DNA of 64,000 bases, from NCBI GenBank assembly GCA_910574455.1, contig CAJSYZ010000012.1:1791317-1855316 (forward strand), read 5' to 3'. Below, in pieces: positions 1-13,263 of the stretch (within the stretch, counting starts at the first letter, position 1; every line of letters starts with the position of its first letter). Source of the DNA: Trichaptum fuscoviolaceum (lineage: Eukaryota; Basidiomycota; Agaricomycetes; Hymenochaetales; Trichaptaceae). The notes beneath the pieces are model-generated. The model saw nothing but the letters and a program-made list of their open reading frames with translations. It ran no database searches and was not told the origin of the DNA. The position numbers and the translations under genes were made by a program.

Positions 1-3000
1 CCTAAGGAGAAGAAACGCCCGGCCACCTCGCTTAAAGTGAAGACAGATGAGAAGGAGAAGTGGTGGACTATCGGAAGGGGGAGGAAGGACTCGAAAGAGA
101 AAGCGAAAGAGAAAGCCACGGATGTGGTTCAGCAGCAGCAGGATGTTGGTGGTTCAACACGTGAGTGCATATAATAACGTATTCGAATAATATTCATTAA
201 CTCGCAATGCGCAGCACCGGAAGCTGTTGAAAAGACTGACTATCGCCATCGAGCCCATTCCTTTGACTCAGGGATTCTCTTGAACACCCCAACCGCACTC
301 ACAACACCAAGTGTGAACAAGCCCTTTCCAAATGAGCCGGAGTCACATCCTACTGTCCTTCGAACGAACACCTCACCTACCCTTTTCAGCTCACGTCCTA
401 ATACCCCGACAAGCACAACTCTTCTAGCTCCTCCTGGTCAAGACAAGGAGAAGCTGCAAGGCTCTATTGCTTTGCGAGCTATGCGCTCCATGCGCTCCCT
501 TGCAAATATCAAGGGCTGGACACGCGGCTCGTCCGACGGGCCAGAAACGCCCACAGATGAAGTACCAAAGAACGAGAGGAAGAAAGACAAGAAAGCTAAA
601 GCCCAGAGCAAGCTGAGCATCAGGAGTTCTGGAAGCAGCTTTGAAGCGGGTGGCTTAACGCCCGTGAAGAACAGCATTCGATTTGGAACGTTTAGGAAAA
701 GCTCAGACCCCCCAGCCACTGTCCGAACTACCTCATCGCAGGAAACTTCCTCTTCCTCAAGTGCCCATGGTTACGAGCAGAGGACGAACAGACTTTCAGG
801 TCTCTCTGTTGCTTCAAGCTTGCAAACAAACTCAACAGCCTCTTATGGCTCGTCTATCGATCCAATCATATCAGGTGCTGGACGGGAGTCGAAGCGCAGT
901 TCTGCTTCTTCCGTTCGATGGGACGACCAACTGGAGACTGTCAAGGAGGTTAGGCCTGTGAGCACTGCTGAGTCTGTTCCAACGAAGGACAAGAAGCAAC
1001 CTCATGAAAGCCGGAGAAGCGGAGAGGGCCGCAAGAGGCCAGCATTGTCTGCTCTGTTCCCTGAAACTTTGACGAGTGCGCTCGCGCAGCAAGAGCAATT
1101 GCAGCAGCAGATCCGTCCAAGACCTTTGTCCACTCGTCCGGCTTTAACTCTTGAGGTAGCCAGCCCCGATCGTGGTGAAAATGACCCGATCAACCTGCTT
1201 GAAATCAGTTCTGTATCCTCTTCAGAAACGCCTGTAAAGAAGGCACGGCCACGCCCAGTTTCGGAGCAACCTTTTGGAAAGATCAGACCCAAGGGCATTG
1301 TTAGTGACGAAGCTGAAGGTAAATCTTCGTCAATTTCTTTGTAAATTTCTCACTAAATTATGCTTAATTTAGGTGTTATCTCGCTTTTGGATGCTGCCAC
1401 TGTTGATCTGGCGAACCTGATTAACCGCCTGGACTTAGAGGCTACGCCTGATGCGTCTCCACTACGTGGAACGCCTGGAACGTGTCAGACAGTTCGTTCG
1501 AGGCTCAATAGTGGACCTAACTCTAGCCCAGTCAAGAGAGTTATGAAGTGCTTATCGCCAGAAAGTTCTGTGACATCATTACGACCATATGCCCAGTCGC
1601 GAGGCTCGACTGAAACTTCACGTCCAGGCGTCCTGATCGGACAGCAAATTGCCCCATGGCCCACAGATCTTGACACAGTGGAAGAAGCAAAGCCCCCTGC
1701 TCGGGGGATTTCAGAAGTTCCTGCGTTCCGTCTCCAGCATAGACGTACTCTTTCTCCTCCGGAGCCAGCTTTCGAGCCGGTCGTTTTCCAACCACTTCCT
1801 GCTGCCAAAGCTAAGACTCGATCCGTATCTCAGGCGTTACCCAGGGTTGAAGCTTCTGCTGTTTCTGAAGTAGGTGACCCATATGTCGGACCTTCCATTG
1901 TTTCTTCATCTTCTATGACGTTCGGCAAGCGTCCATCGAAGACTACCAACGGCTCCATATCTTCAGCAGCACCTAGCCCTACTGTTAAACGCCATTCGAG
2001 ACAACGATCATCTCTTGTCCCTCTTGGCGTAGATGAATCGGGGAGCAGTAACGTCTTAATGGATTCTCGTGCACGTCGTGCTCTTGGGATGCGGGGGACC
2101 ATGGGTTCGATGGGTTCCATCGCAGACCTTGACCCTGAGGATCCTGACTCAGACATTCCTGGAGAACTGCAAGTCATTCTCTGTGCATCGAATAGGGGCT
2201 CGATGTATTCCGCTAGTGATGTAGGATCAGACATTGATGGGCATTCACTTGCTCCATCATTGCCTCCCTCACCTGGTATTCCACCTCAGCTGCCTTTGCC
2301 CCCTATCGAATTATCTGCCCCGACTTCTCTACCAGACATACCAGTATTCCGAGCTCACTTGGTGGACGATGAAGGCGACGAGGCGGATATAGAGGAAGCC
2401 TTGGGATCGTCCTCAGACGATGAAACAAAGAAGTCTTTCGACTTCACCGGTGAGCTGAAGAAACTTAATGAGTCTGGAGCGTCAGACCGCAGAAGCTTCG
2501 TCCTGCAGTTGGAAAATGCTTTCAAGACACCTGCAAAGATTGATATCAAAGGACTTGGTGCACAATTGAGTTTGAACGAAAGCCTTATGCCTCCCGCAGT
2601 ACCTCCCTTGCCGGCATGGGCTTCATCTGCTGTTCCCAAAGATCAACCAACGTCACAGAGTATCGATAACTCCTTGGCAGTACCTCAAGACTCCGTGGAG
2701 GACAGCATTTTCAGCTCCGAGTACTCTTCATTGGATGTGTCGGATTCAGACAACTGTGAAAAGCTTCCTTTAGATAATGTGACTTCAAAGGATCATCTTC
2801 GCACTGTCCCTTCAAAGGCATCGGATGGCCGGCTTAACAGAGAGTTCAAATTTGGTGGCAAGCCTTTACAGACAGAAGTCTCGGAGTTGGATGAATCTGA
2901 AGAAAAGCCTCTTACTCTTTCGGATATTATTCCCCCAACATCTCATCATTCACGCAATCAATCAGCATCTTCTTCATCGCTTGCTGAAGATGGTTCAGTA

Positions 3001-5809
3001 TTGAAGTCTATCTATGCCAAAGCAACTGAAATTCCGGATCTCCCTCCTCCCCTTCCTCAAGATGCACGCCCTCGTCTTAGCTCAGACTCAAGCTCGAAGC
3101 GACGTGCGAGACAGGAGGCACTCTCTCAGCTCACAGCGCATGCCCGTCACGACTCCGTGGCCAGCAACTTCTCTGGCATGTCATCGTTTAGCGAGGTTAG
3201 GAGAGGCTTTGAGTTTGGCCCGAACCGTCCTGCTTTTTATCCTCCTCCAGGCGCAACACAGAACTCTTCTCAGTCACAGACAATGCATGGCCGAAACGAG
3301 TCTGTGTTCAGTATTGCGTCAGTGTCGTCGTATGGCGCTGTCGTTAGACCGGGTTCCAATGATCCATTCGATTATGGCCTGAACAATAATCGACCAGTTT
3401 CGGCTGACATGTCAGTATCTATCGACGATACTTTCTCTTTCCTTCGTCATGACCCCAAACGGACTCGTGTGGATAGTGATGCGTCCAGCTTCTATTTCAA
3501 CTCGTCAAGCTTTAATCAGCAGAGGCGGCATCATCATAGGCAGAATGCTTCAATGGCATCAAACGTCTCCGGCCCTCCGATTAGTCTTTACAATCGTAGC
3601 TACAGCTATGCGGGACACAGGCGGAATGACTCAAGCACTAGCGCGAGCTCCCTGGCCCATGTATATGGCTCGCTTGGTGCTAATGGAGGACGTGTTGCAT
3701 GGGCAAGGCACCAGCGTGACATGTCTGCAGATTCCTCGCGCAGTGGGTTCTCTGCAAATCGGCTGGGCAGACCAGGAGTGGGGGACAAGATGTTTGAGGT
3801 TCACGACTACGGAATGCCATTGTCTGCGATTTCTGCTTCTCCTCCTCAGAGTGAATACAGCAGGGGAGTGGCAGATCGTACATCCTTTGACTCTATCATG
3901 GATGATGATCGGCGGTCTTCTATGGATGATTCTCTCTTTGACGAAACTGATCGTCGTTCATCGATGTCTTCAGAGTTCGTCTTTGGTTATGACATGCAGC
4001 AGCCCATGGCACGCAATCCGGGACTGCTTCCTCCAAATCAGTTCAGACCTCTGTCGATGTTCAGTGTCAATAGTGCTCATAGTTCGAAGCGCGAAGATGA
4101 CACGATGATATCAGTAAGTGAAAATATAACAGTCGTAGTCATTTTTTATATTGACATTCATAACTCAGATGCTTGGAGGAGGACACGTCCGACGTCGCTC
4201 TATTGGTTCAGTGTTTGAGGGTTCACCCTGCGTACGTGCAGAGAAGCGAATGCATGATGGATACCTCCAACATATTCATCATCGGACACCTAGTGATGAG
4301 GATTACAATTACAGTGCTGATGCTTCTCCTAACGTAGCCCGTATCATCGAGAAACCATCTATGGCTTCCACGCAATCGTATCAGTTCGGTGGCGAAAGAA
4401 TGGAAAGGGCACAGAGAGGTCTTCTTCAGAGGCAGAGTCTCGAGGAGAGTTGCCTCAGTGGTGAGGGCGAAGACACGTCCACCTCAGGTTTGTCCGTTCA
4501 TACCCAACCTGGGAATCGTATAAACTAAATTTCATAACAGCCATTTCACTTGGTGTTTTTCGTCGACCCGGCCCTGCATCACGAAACAAGCGAGTGTCAA
4601 ACGCCTCTGTTAGCTCTGGAGCAGATACTCCTCCTTTGTCTATTTCCGACACTTCCTCGCAATCCAGCGGTTCCCAGTCGAGCATCGACCTGGCACGACT
4701 GAATGTCCTCCTTCAAAACGCAGCCAACCCTGCTGCGGGTACAGGTCGAGCCCGAGTTCGCGCTCGGGCCCGCGGTCATGGTCACCGTCGTCGGATTTCT
4801 CAGGCCCGAGCTTCCCGCGCTTCTGTATACGAAACGATCGAGGAGGAACTGTCTGGCATGTCCAATGCGCCTTCACCGGTGAAAGCTGCCTCCCCTGCTG
4901 TCACCAGGAAAGGCGAGGATCAATCATTGTCGAGGGCAGCTTTGTCTTTCGATGGACCTGAACCAGATGTGGAGATCGTTCACTGGGATGATGAGTTCGG
5001 GCCGACTCTGCGCAAGTTCTACGCTCTCAAGGACGAAGCACAAGAAATCGTTGTTGAAAGCAAGCGCACATGGCAAGATACACCTTTCTCCCTGTTTGCC
5101 ATCCAATGTACTATTTCCATTCTTAATTCTGTTTCTTCTTCTGATAATTATCTACTTTAGCTTTCGACCCTCCTCGCAATCCAAATGGCATGCGCGCAAT
5201 GCTGGAACATTCACAGAAAACATACGGCCCTCTTCCCTCAGAACTCAGAGCTCTTCGACGTCGATCAAGGACACTTTCTCGACCATCTCCATATCCCCGT
5301 ACCCGCAAGGTCTCTCAATCGTCGAATGAGTCGCACACGGAGCTCCCGAGCATCTGTATGGCAATCTACGGCAATGCCTCGCAGCCGACTCTTCCGTTGC
5401 AAGAAGTCTCCGTGAACGCGAATATCCAGTTAACAGTTAACGCCAAAGCACAGTCTCCCGTGCCCGCCTTGCCGTTGAAGCCATTCACGCCATTTCATGT
5501 TGAGTTCAAGGAAAAGGTGCAACCAGCTCTGCCGAAGGAAAGTACGAATCTCGGTCTCCCGGTTCCCCGGCCCCGTGTGCCATCCAATGCACGCAGGAAT
5601 GCGCTAGGGTGGACAAAACGTAGTACAGGAAAGTCCTCCAATGATAATAAAGAAAATGTTGCTTATGGAACGCTGATGAGGTATGAATGTCTTGATCACT
5701 ATGAAAGATTTGTAGCTAACGTTCGTCTAGCCCCAATGAATCTCTTAGGATCGTCCGCCCCCGCCCCCGTGGCCGCCAAACTCCAACCGCGCGCACTATC
5801 CGCGTGTGA
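1..5809 (+). CDS. Large Ser-rich low-complexity protein, 5' end missing
   Basis: I do not recognise this protein. The frame is open from base 1, so the start lies outside the window. Seven exons can be joined: 1-160, 215-1318, 1373-4113, 4169-4497, 4541-5107, 5161-5680 and 5731-5809, each with a GT donor and AG acceptor and a continuous frame, about 1,830 residues in all. It is dominated by Ser, Pro, Thr and Arg with many RRxS-type sites, so it is probably disordered and phosphorylated. Less repetitive patches that may be conserved are the start of exon 3 (SLLDAATVDLANLINRLDLE), the end of exon 5 (around VHWDDEFGPTLRKFY) and the C-terminal tail rich in Arg-Pro. A longer open frame continues to 5891 only if the last intron is read through; splicing gives the stop at 5807-5809. 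No membrane segment or catalytic motif is visible. Confidence 0.75.
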
Positions 5810-7661
5810 TTCGACATCATCATCTTACAACTATGCCCATCATCTTCGCTCAAGTAAGGTCAGCCATGTAGCCCCTGTCCCGGGTGGTTAGGCTGACTGC
5901 GAAGGCCTATTGGTTATGCTATGTCTCTATGCCCCTACCTCACAAATCTTCTTCACGACTAACGACTCCCCGACTTCTCTCCGTGCTCACTGGCTTGGCG
6001 CGGTTTACCGGTAACGACCCCTCCTACATCTTCCCGTAACGAGTGTGCATGGCACGTTCTTCACGAGTCACGAAAACCTGATGTTTCGATGTCTTTGTTT
6101 TATTTGTAAATACCTTTTGCTTCCTTTGATGATGTTTCTGACGACTATTCTTGACGAATGATGCCGCCCCTCGATTGTTTGACTGACTTTTAATGACTAT
6201 TGAAATGATTCCTCCTCGAACCCTTTCTTGTTCAAGCTTCGAGTTCGACCTTCTGTTGTGTGTATTGTGTGGTGTGGTGTTCGCGCGGTTGTTCTTAGTT
6301 ATCCGCGTGCGCCTGTGATTTGCTTTCGACCCTTGCTTTCGATTCACCCCTACCAAACCAATATGCATTGCAACTACGCTTCGCGTCCGTGATCTGAGAT
6401 TCTCGGATGGCTGCTAAGATCTGTAACTTGTAGCTCGAATGGAATGTCCTCGCTCTGTGTAATACTGATGTTGTTGAAGAAAAAAAAGCAGCCGCGTCGT
6501 GTACTCGTAGATCGAATATATGGTGTGTTTTGCTATGAACTATCCCCCGATCAAGTAGAGGTTTGAGTGAGATACATCTGATGCAGGACTCATATCCGAC
6601 TGACTATGTTGAGTCAGATGAGCAAAATGAGTAACTGCTTACTACAGCGTATTCAGTTATGTAGGGTGTGGAAGGGCCCGTAGAATTTGGTGTGCGATTG
6701 GTGTGGAAGGAGTTCCACGACTCGTGACAGGCAGAGCACGAACGTCACGCCGCGTCTTTTCATCATCAACCACTGCAGGGCGGGCCAGGACGACTTCGAG
6801 TCTCAAGACCATGTTGACACGATAAAGACCTCAAGATGTTCGCGAGCTGCGTCAGCAAGCTTGCTACTGTAACATGGAACTTTTTCTCCATGCATCTCCA
6901 TCTCTCATACCATAGGATATCAAAGGCTCATCTCACCTCATCTCTCACCTCAAGCGCAGGAAGTACTAAAAGCACCCTCGCACAGATCCTCTGGACATCA
7001 TGTTAAAAGGTTAACAACGATATGCATGCTCTATAGAGTCTACACTGCAACCCAGACCCGGTAAGGAGTGCTATAGACACAAGGCTAATATCTTCAACCT
7101 ATGCACTAGACATCGACTTAGTGCCATGGATAAATAGCACGTTTATCAAAGACCGACATACGCAGTAATGTGCACCATGACAACAAATCCTTGACTTAGA
7201 ACTCACAACGACGAAGACGCCAAACAGCTCACATATCCTGTTTGCAGTACCGTGACCCACGGAACTAACGACATCCTCGGTGGAGATGCGCACGCAACTA
7301 AAATGATACATCATCAAAGTCGAAGCATGATAATCTGTTGAGTTTAACGGCAGGTGATCCCCAATTCCATATCCCAGAATCCATTTTACCGGAAACGATT
7401 TTCTGATAGCATTCCTACTTCGGCTGAACTATCACATGCATGATTTTCGCTGATGTGTGTCTACCAACTGCGTCCATCAGCACTACAGTGGCGCATGCGC
7501 ATTGTGTTTGCTCTTCCATGCATTGACAGTTGCGAATACGCGAGAGATTCTGTCGTACTTCAGGTACGTGTCTAATTCTATTGCTTAGACAAAATCGTAC
7601 ATAAACAGGTGGTCTGATGGCTTCGTTCTCTGAATTATCGAGCTGCCAGTGTTCTGTTATC
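5810..7661. other. Intergenic, no gene recognised
   Basis: About 1.85 kb between the Ser-rich protein and the first DUF6533 gene. The first few hundred bases are T-rich and are probably the 3' untranslated region of the upstream gene. Only short open frames without splice continuity or recognisable motifs occur, and a poly-A stretch lies near 6480. I see no RNA gene or mobile element. Confidence 0.5.
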
Positions 7662-9549
7662 ATGAACTCGCCAGCTGGTAGTAAACTGGAACTGTCTACT
7701 GAGGGCTTCAAGGAATGTCGATCAACCCTTTCTCTCCAAGGTTAGATTATACAGGTTCATAATGATGCTCGAAACCTCCTTTCTGACTAAACTTTCATAT
7801 AGCTGTTGTCGTCACGGTTTTCTTCTATAATTTTGGTGAGACCAACTATCGTATCTTGATTATACAATTTCGTGCCTTACATTCGTTTGCTGTAGTGACT
7901 ACCTGTGATGATGAGGTCTGTGACCTTGGTATCCACTTTTCTTGCACTGGTGGCTGATATAAGCGATAAATCGGAAGTGGGAGTTCATTTGGGTAAGCCC
8001 ATAGAACGCCTTCTACCTTATTTCTCAACGCACACCTAGAGGAGAAGATGGACAGTGATGACCTGCGTCTATTTTTCGGTAAGTGCATCAACAGCAGTGC
8101 TTTCATATACTCACGAACAGAAAGACACGCTATTTGACTGCGGCTATCATACTGTTCGTGCTGTGCAGACCGATTCAAGATACAAACAAGGTACTCATGA
8201 TGATTGAAAACAGCTATGTGCTTGCACGAGGTCGATACGTTCATGTGTTAGCATTGTCCCACCTTTGTTTAAATTTCTCTAGTCGGATTTCGCGTGTCCA
8301 CGGCCGGCGTCTTAGCCGATCCTTCCACACTCGTGGTGCGTCCTGTCTGTCTGGTCGATGCTTTAGACCTCCGCTCATGGATTATTTAGGATCAACAAGT
8401 CATGTGAGGATTTCCGTCGATATCTTGCTTGTTGATTGGCCCTCACCCTCACCTTTTCTTAGTGAAAGTGAGTGTTATTTCTAATTATCCTGTCGCATAC
8501 TTAATGATATCATATGCATACTTCCAGACTTCCCGGTGTACATGGTTTTGTATGCGGGTTCCTTTGTCTTGACATTATCTATGAGTCAGTGAAACTTCAT
8601 TGTCTCTACATTTGCCAATTAACCCGCAACTAGTACTCTTGCAAGTTAGGGTATACGCACTTTTTGACAAAAGTAAAAGGATCCTCTGGTTGTTTGGCAT
8701 TCTAAACATCATCTCCCTCGTACTCTTCATTGTTGAGGCAATATTCAGTTACGGTAAGTATCAACATCAGGACCCAGCTATTATGTTCGCTCATGGCAGC
8801 CTGATCCAGATGTCATAGCACTTCGATCCTTGGCCTTGACGGAGGGAGACGCTATCCTCAACGGGAAAACACGCAATTATAGTGGATTTATTGGGCCGGT
8901 GCACGGAGTTGGAAATTTCACCCCAGTCTTTTGGGTACCTTATATGAGTGTAGAGACAGCAAGCTTTTCTCTCGTGATGGTCAAGGCTTGGAAATGCCGC
9001 AGAACTAACAACCGCCCTTTCGCTACGAATGCGATTGGCCATGTCTTGATTCGTGATAACGCGCTCTATTACTTGCTGTGTGTGCCTTTTATCAGTAATA
9101 GACACCCGACTCTGACAGATTTCGTTAGGATCTTTCTAATACACCTCTTCGGGCTCTGTTCTATCCCGAGCGAACTAGTACATCCTAGACCAATCTTACA
9201 CATAGTCTGCTAGTAACACCGCGATACAGCTCCTTAGCATTGCCTACGAATACATGTTGTTCTCCGTCACTCTTACTGGGATTCTTGCCACAAGATTATA
9301 CATAAATCTAAAGGCAAGGACGGATACACTTTCATACCATAGCTCCCCGGAGTTATCAGCATTCCAAGCTATGAGCATAGGTACTGTAAGTTAGCCTGAT
9401 GTCCTTTCACTCTTAAACGAGACACTTATTTGAACTACATATGCCTCCTGTATAAGGCCTTTCGTACAATAGACTCTTCGGCTTTGGAATCAGGACCAGT
9501 CGATGGAGCAGATGGAAGCGGTTCTATTCAAGAGTGTCCAATCACCTAG
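7662..9549 (+). CDS. DUF6533-type multi-pass membrane protein, copy A
   Basis: A basidiomycete-specific membrane protein of unknown function. The short N-terminal exon is followed by the DUF6533 signature spread over tiny exons: a hydrophobic helix with YNF, the acidic DDE motif, an RRRW block and a TRYLTAA segment. Later exons carry further hydrophobic helices, e.g. around 8645-8753 (VRVYALF then ILWLFGILNIISLVLFIVEA), 8840-9080 (FWVPYMSVETASFSLVMVKA) and 9230-9310 (EYMLFSVTLTGILATRLYI). Six or seven membrane segments are expected. The proposed last exon ends in a TAG at 9547-9549. The gene is unusually rich in introns, so the exact exon list is approximate. It is a tandem paralogue of the gene at 10782. 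No enzyme activity is known for the family. Confidence 0.7.
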
Positions 9550-10781
9550 ACCTTTACTTCTGCCGGTGGCCGCTGACTGTCCGAGTCTTTTTGTGATGAT
9601 ATGCCGCTGTAATGATTCTATTACTTAAAGGATTCAATTATTTCACTTTATCCAATCGAATGCGCTTCGAAAGTCCTCCTCTGATCACCTCCTTGATACC
9701 CCCGCGTAACACCATTCGGTAGGCTGCGCAGTCCGGACACGCTAGATCACGAAAAGGCTGGGGTCGGCCAACTTGAAAGAGAGTAGTAGGAGAATGAATT
9801 AAGCTTACGTAATAGACGTTCTCTCGAAAATTCTTTGCTGGACCTCTCATTCATCTCAATGTGCAGGCCAAAGCCTGTGGGGCTCGCGCACATATCCCGC
9901 TCCCAGTATCTCGTCTCTGGCAATATCATAAGGGATAAGTAAGGTCTCAAACCCCGAACCACCACAGTGGAATGTGTCAGACTCAGTGTCATACACTGGT
10001 CATTGGGTGTCACTTTACAATCTCTTTGTGAAGATTTAGCACAATAACCATATACTTGATGTCGAATCTGTGTCTTGAATATCCACCGCACTATGCGTCT
10101 ACTCGAATCTCCCGCGCACCCAACAAAGTTAGCCATAACTTACAAGGTACTCAGATAAGGAAAGTTCCATCACACATATGATGGAGCGCGTAACCATCAA
10201 GCTTTTACACCATACGAGGACGATGATCAAACTGCCCGGATACTTTGTGCTCTAGTTGTGCTGTATGTGATGATCTCGGAGCATCGGACAATTCTGGTTG
10301 TGATGGAGTCGCAGACTCGGAGATGCATAGGGGGCTGTGTTGATAACATGTTGGCAGTACGCGGTCTCTTTTTCTGTCAAAAATCATTTGACATATCTAT
10401 CATGTTGACACAGAAAATGAAAATACAATGATCAGCACTATCGTTGATCATTTCTTCAGAACGTTTGGGAAGAATGCAAAGCGCGGATATTGCTTTGGCT
10501 CGCCATCAATCAACTTCCCGTGATCTTTAATGTCTCTATGAATATGCTCATCAGTTGCGTATTCATTGTTCACGGATAAGGTCACGGATAAGATGGAAGA
10601 TATCATGTTGATGGTCGTGATCTTGCGAGCTGTTGCGAGATCCCTCGTGTACATTTATAACCCTGATCACTCACGCAGAATCGTAGAAATACTAGTAGGC
10701 AGGTGGCGCTTGCTTTCGCGCGAAAACTTCTAACTACTACTCCATTCCCAGGCATATCGATCTGCCAGTGTCCCGTCAACT
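9550..10781. other. Intergenic between the two DUF6533 copies
   Basis: About 1.2 kb with only short unsupported open frames. The last 25-30 bases before the second start codon resemble those before the first (a CTGCCAGTGT core in both), so the duplicated unit includes some 5' flank. Confidence 0.5.
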
Positions 10782-12667
10782 ATGAACTCGTCAGCTAATA
10801 TTAATCCAGAACAGCTCGTATCTCTTGCTCCAAACTTTCAGGAATGTCGATCAGCCCTTTCTCTCCAAGGTTAGGATTATTTATCACCACGATTGACTAC
10901 CGAAGCATATTACCCCTTGACTGGCTTTACAAACAGCTGTCGTCATCACGGTCTTCTTTTATAATTTTGGTGAGGATACCTAACAGTCATATCGCAATGT
11001 TCTTACCTTAGATTCTTTGACGATGAGTGACTACCTGTGACGATGAGGTCCGTGTCTGGTCTTCACTCTCCGTGCTTTCGTGACTGACATTCAATATAAA
11101 TTGGCAGTGGGAGTTTGTCTGGGTAAGCTCACAAATCACCTTCCACTATGGTTTTCACCGTAGTCCTAGAGGAGAAGATGGACGATGATGTCCGGTGTCT
11201 ATCTTTTGGTAAGCCGATCAACAGGCGGCACTTTTACATTGATTCTCATAGACAGACAGACGCGGTATCTGACTGCGGCTGCCATAATGTTCGTAGTTTA
11301 TGATTTAATAAGCTTGGAAGAGACTAATGGAGTTTGAAAACAGCTATGTCGCTACACAAGGTTGCTGCCCATATACTTGCGCCATCGCAACCCGCTCTAA
11401 ATCTTTCGCAGTCGGTTTTCGCGTGTCCACAGCAGTCTCAGTCTTTGACAATTTCGGCGACACATCCGTAACCGTCGTGAGTCGTGTCCGACTTCTCGAT
11501 GTCATGCACCATCGCTCACGATTTAATCAGGAGAATTACATGTAAGAATCTCCACCGTTGGCCTTACTCTGTGATCATCTCCCTTTTTTCTAGAGAAAGT
11601 GAGTGTTTCATAAAGCTGTTAGTTATAACAAGGCCATTAATGACCTAATAAATATATTCAGACTTCCCGGTGTACATGATCTTATACACCGGTGCCATTG
11701 TATTGGCGTCTTCGATGAGTTCAGTGCAATTGCTATCTCTAACACCTAACTTGTTATGCTGACTTCTTACAAATTTGATAAGTACTATTGCAAGTCAGGG
11801 TATTTGCACTTTTTGAGAAGAGGACATGGATCCTTTTGGTGTTTGGAATCTTAGACACCCTCTCCATTGTGCTCTTCATCGTTGAGGCGACAGTGCTTGA
11901 AGGTAATAGCCCTAAAACCTATTGTTATATTCTTCAACTCACCATACACAGATATAGGAACTCTCTCCTTTCTGGCATCTGTGGAAGACACCGTTATCAT
12001 CAACGGTAAAACATTTGTAGGAGATGGCTTTGAGGAGTCTGTCCACGCGAATGGGAATTTCACCCCACTTTTTTGGGTGCCATTCTTGCTCGTAGAGACT
12101 GCAAGTTTCGCTCTCGTTCTGCTCAAAGCTTGGAGGTACCATGGGATGACCAAGTCCTCCTCCACAACAAATATTAGCCATATTCTGATTCGTGATAACC
12201 TGCTTTATTACCTGCTGTATGTGTCCCTTTGACCTACGAACATATACATACTCTAACAAAAACCTTGACCTAGAATCTTCGTCGTATACCTACTCGGGCT
12301 CTGTTCCATCTCAAACCAGCTAGTAAGCATTAACTTACAATTGTCCATGGTTAGCTTAACTCGAGCTTCATTCAGCTTAGTGTCATTGGCTACGAATATA
12401 TGCTATTCTCTGTAGCGATGTCTGGAATTCTTGCCCCAAGATTGTTCATAAATCTGAGGGCAAGTTCGAGCACTACGACAGAGCAGAGTTTCTCGGAATT
12501 ATCAGCATTTCAAGCTCGGGTCAGAAGTATTGTGAGTACGCTTGTGTCTTTTCAATTTTGTTTGAGGTACTTACTCGATCTATAAGGTCTTTCGTGCAAC
12601 TGACACTTCAAATATGGGAACGGGTACGATCGGGAGAGCGGGTGAAAGCAGCTTTCATAACGAGTGA
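10782..12667 (+). CDS. DUF6533-type multi-pass membrane protein, copy B
   Basis: Tandem paralogue of the gene at 7662 with the same order of small exons. The first exon shares ECRSxLSLQ, followed by the helix with FFYNF, the acidic DDE motif, an RRRW block (near 11165), and TRYLTAAAIMF (near 11260). Helix-rich exons follow: VRVFALFEKRTWILLVFGI (near 11800), FWVPFLLVETASFALVLLKA (near 12068) and a last helical exon near 12390. The proposed last exon ends with TGA at 12665-12667. No disabling mutation was seen when exons were joined by analogy with copy A, so both copies look intact. Function is unknown; exon limits are approximate because several introns and exons are very short. Confidence 0.7.
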
Positions 12668-13263
12668 CCGATAACCTTTGTTCTGCTTTCTGCTACCTTC
12701 TTATGAAAGACACGCTGTATTGAAGGGTTCATTCTTTGTCTGACTGACGCACAAAAACACATGGCTCTGACGATTTGAACGCCGGCAATGAGTCATTTCC
12801 CATTCGCAGACGACATGGTCCGTGCACAGACGCTGGAGTACTATATAGGCCAAGCAAACTTCGGTCAGAGTCGCCATCTCTTGTGCTCGGGCGCGTGGCG
12901 GCATCAGTGAGGTGAAAACCGAGATCCGTCTATTCGCTAGTTGCAAATTACACATCCTACTCGTCCTTCTGGCTTCGGCTGTTGGCAATTTTTGGACACT
13001 CTACTGCATCTAATCCGAGGAAGTTGTATGTATGTATGTATGTTCGACTGTTAGAATATTGTATGTCGCAAGTAGTTCTGGAATTGAATGATCACTATTG
13101 TCCCGACATACATTAATTCGTTCTCATCAGTCTGCTCAAACTAAAGCATGGAAGAACTCCTGAATGTGTGTCCGGAGATTGTGTTTAGGAGGAAGGTTAG
13201 TCCGGAGAGGCGGACCGGGTTTAAAGAGCTCTGACGGATGGAACATGCGCGCTGCCAACGTCG
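12668..13263. other. Intergenic with a short GTAT microsatellite
   Basis: About 0.6 kb containing no supported gene. A (GTAT)n run occupies about 13026-13043. Confidence 0.5.
13026..13043. repeat. (GTAT)n microsatellite
   Basis: Four and a half uninterrupted GTAT units in the 5' flank of the YciI-like gene. Confidence 0.8.

Noticed and set aside
5807..5891. Open frame running to 5891 as the end of the first gene
   Set aside because: It needs the intron at 5681-5730 to be read through. Splicing it gives a conserved-looking Arg-Pro tail and a stop at 5807-5809.
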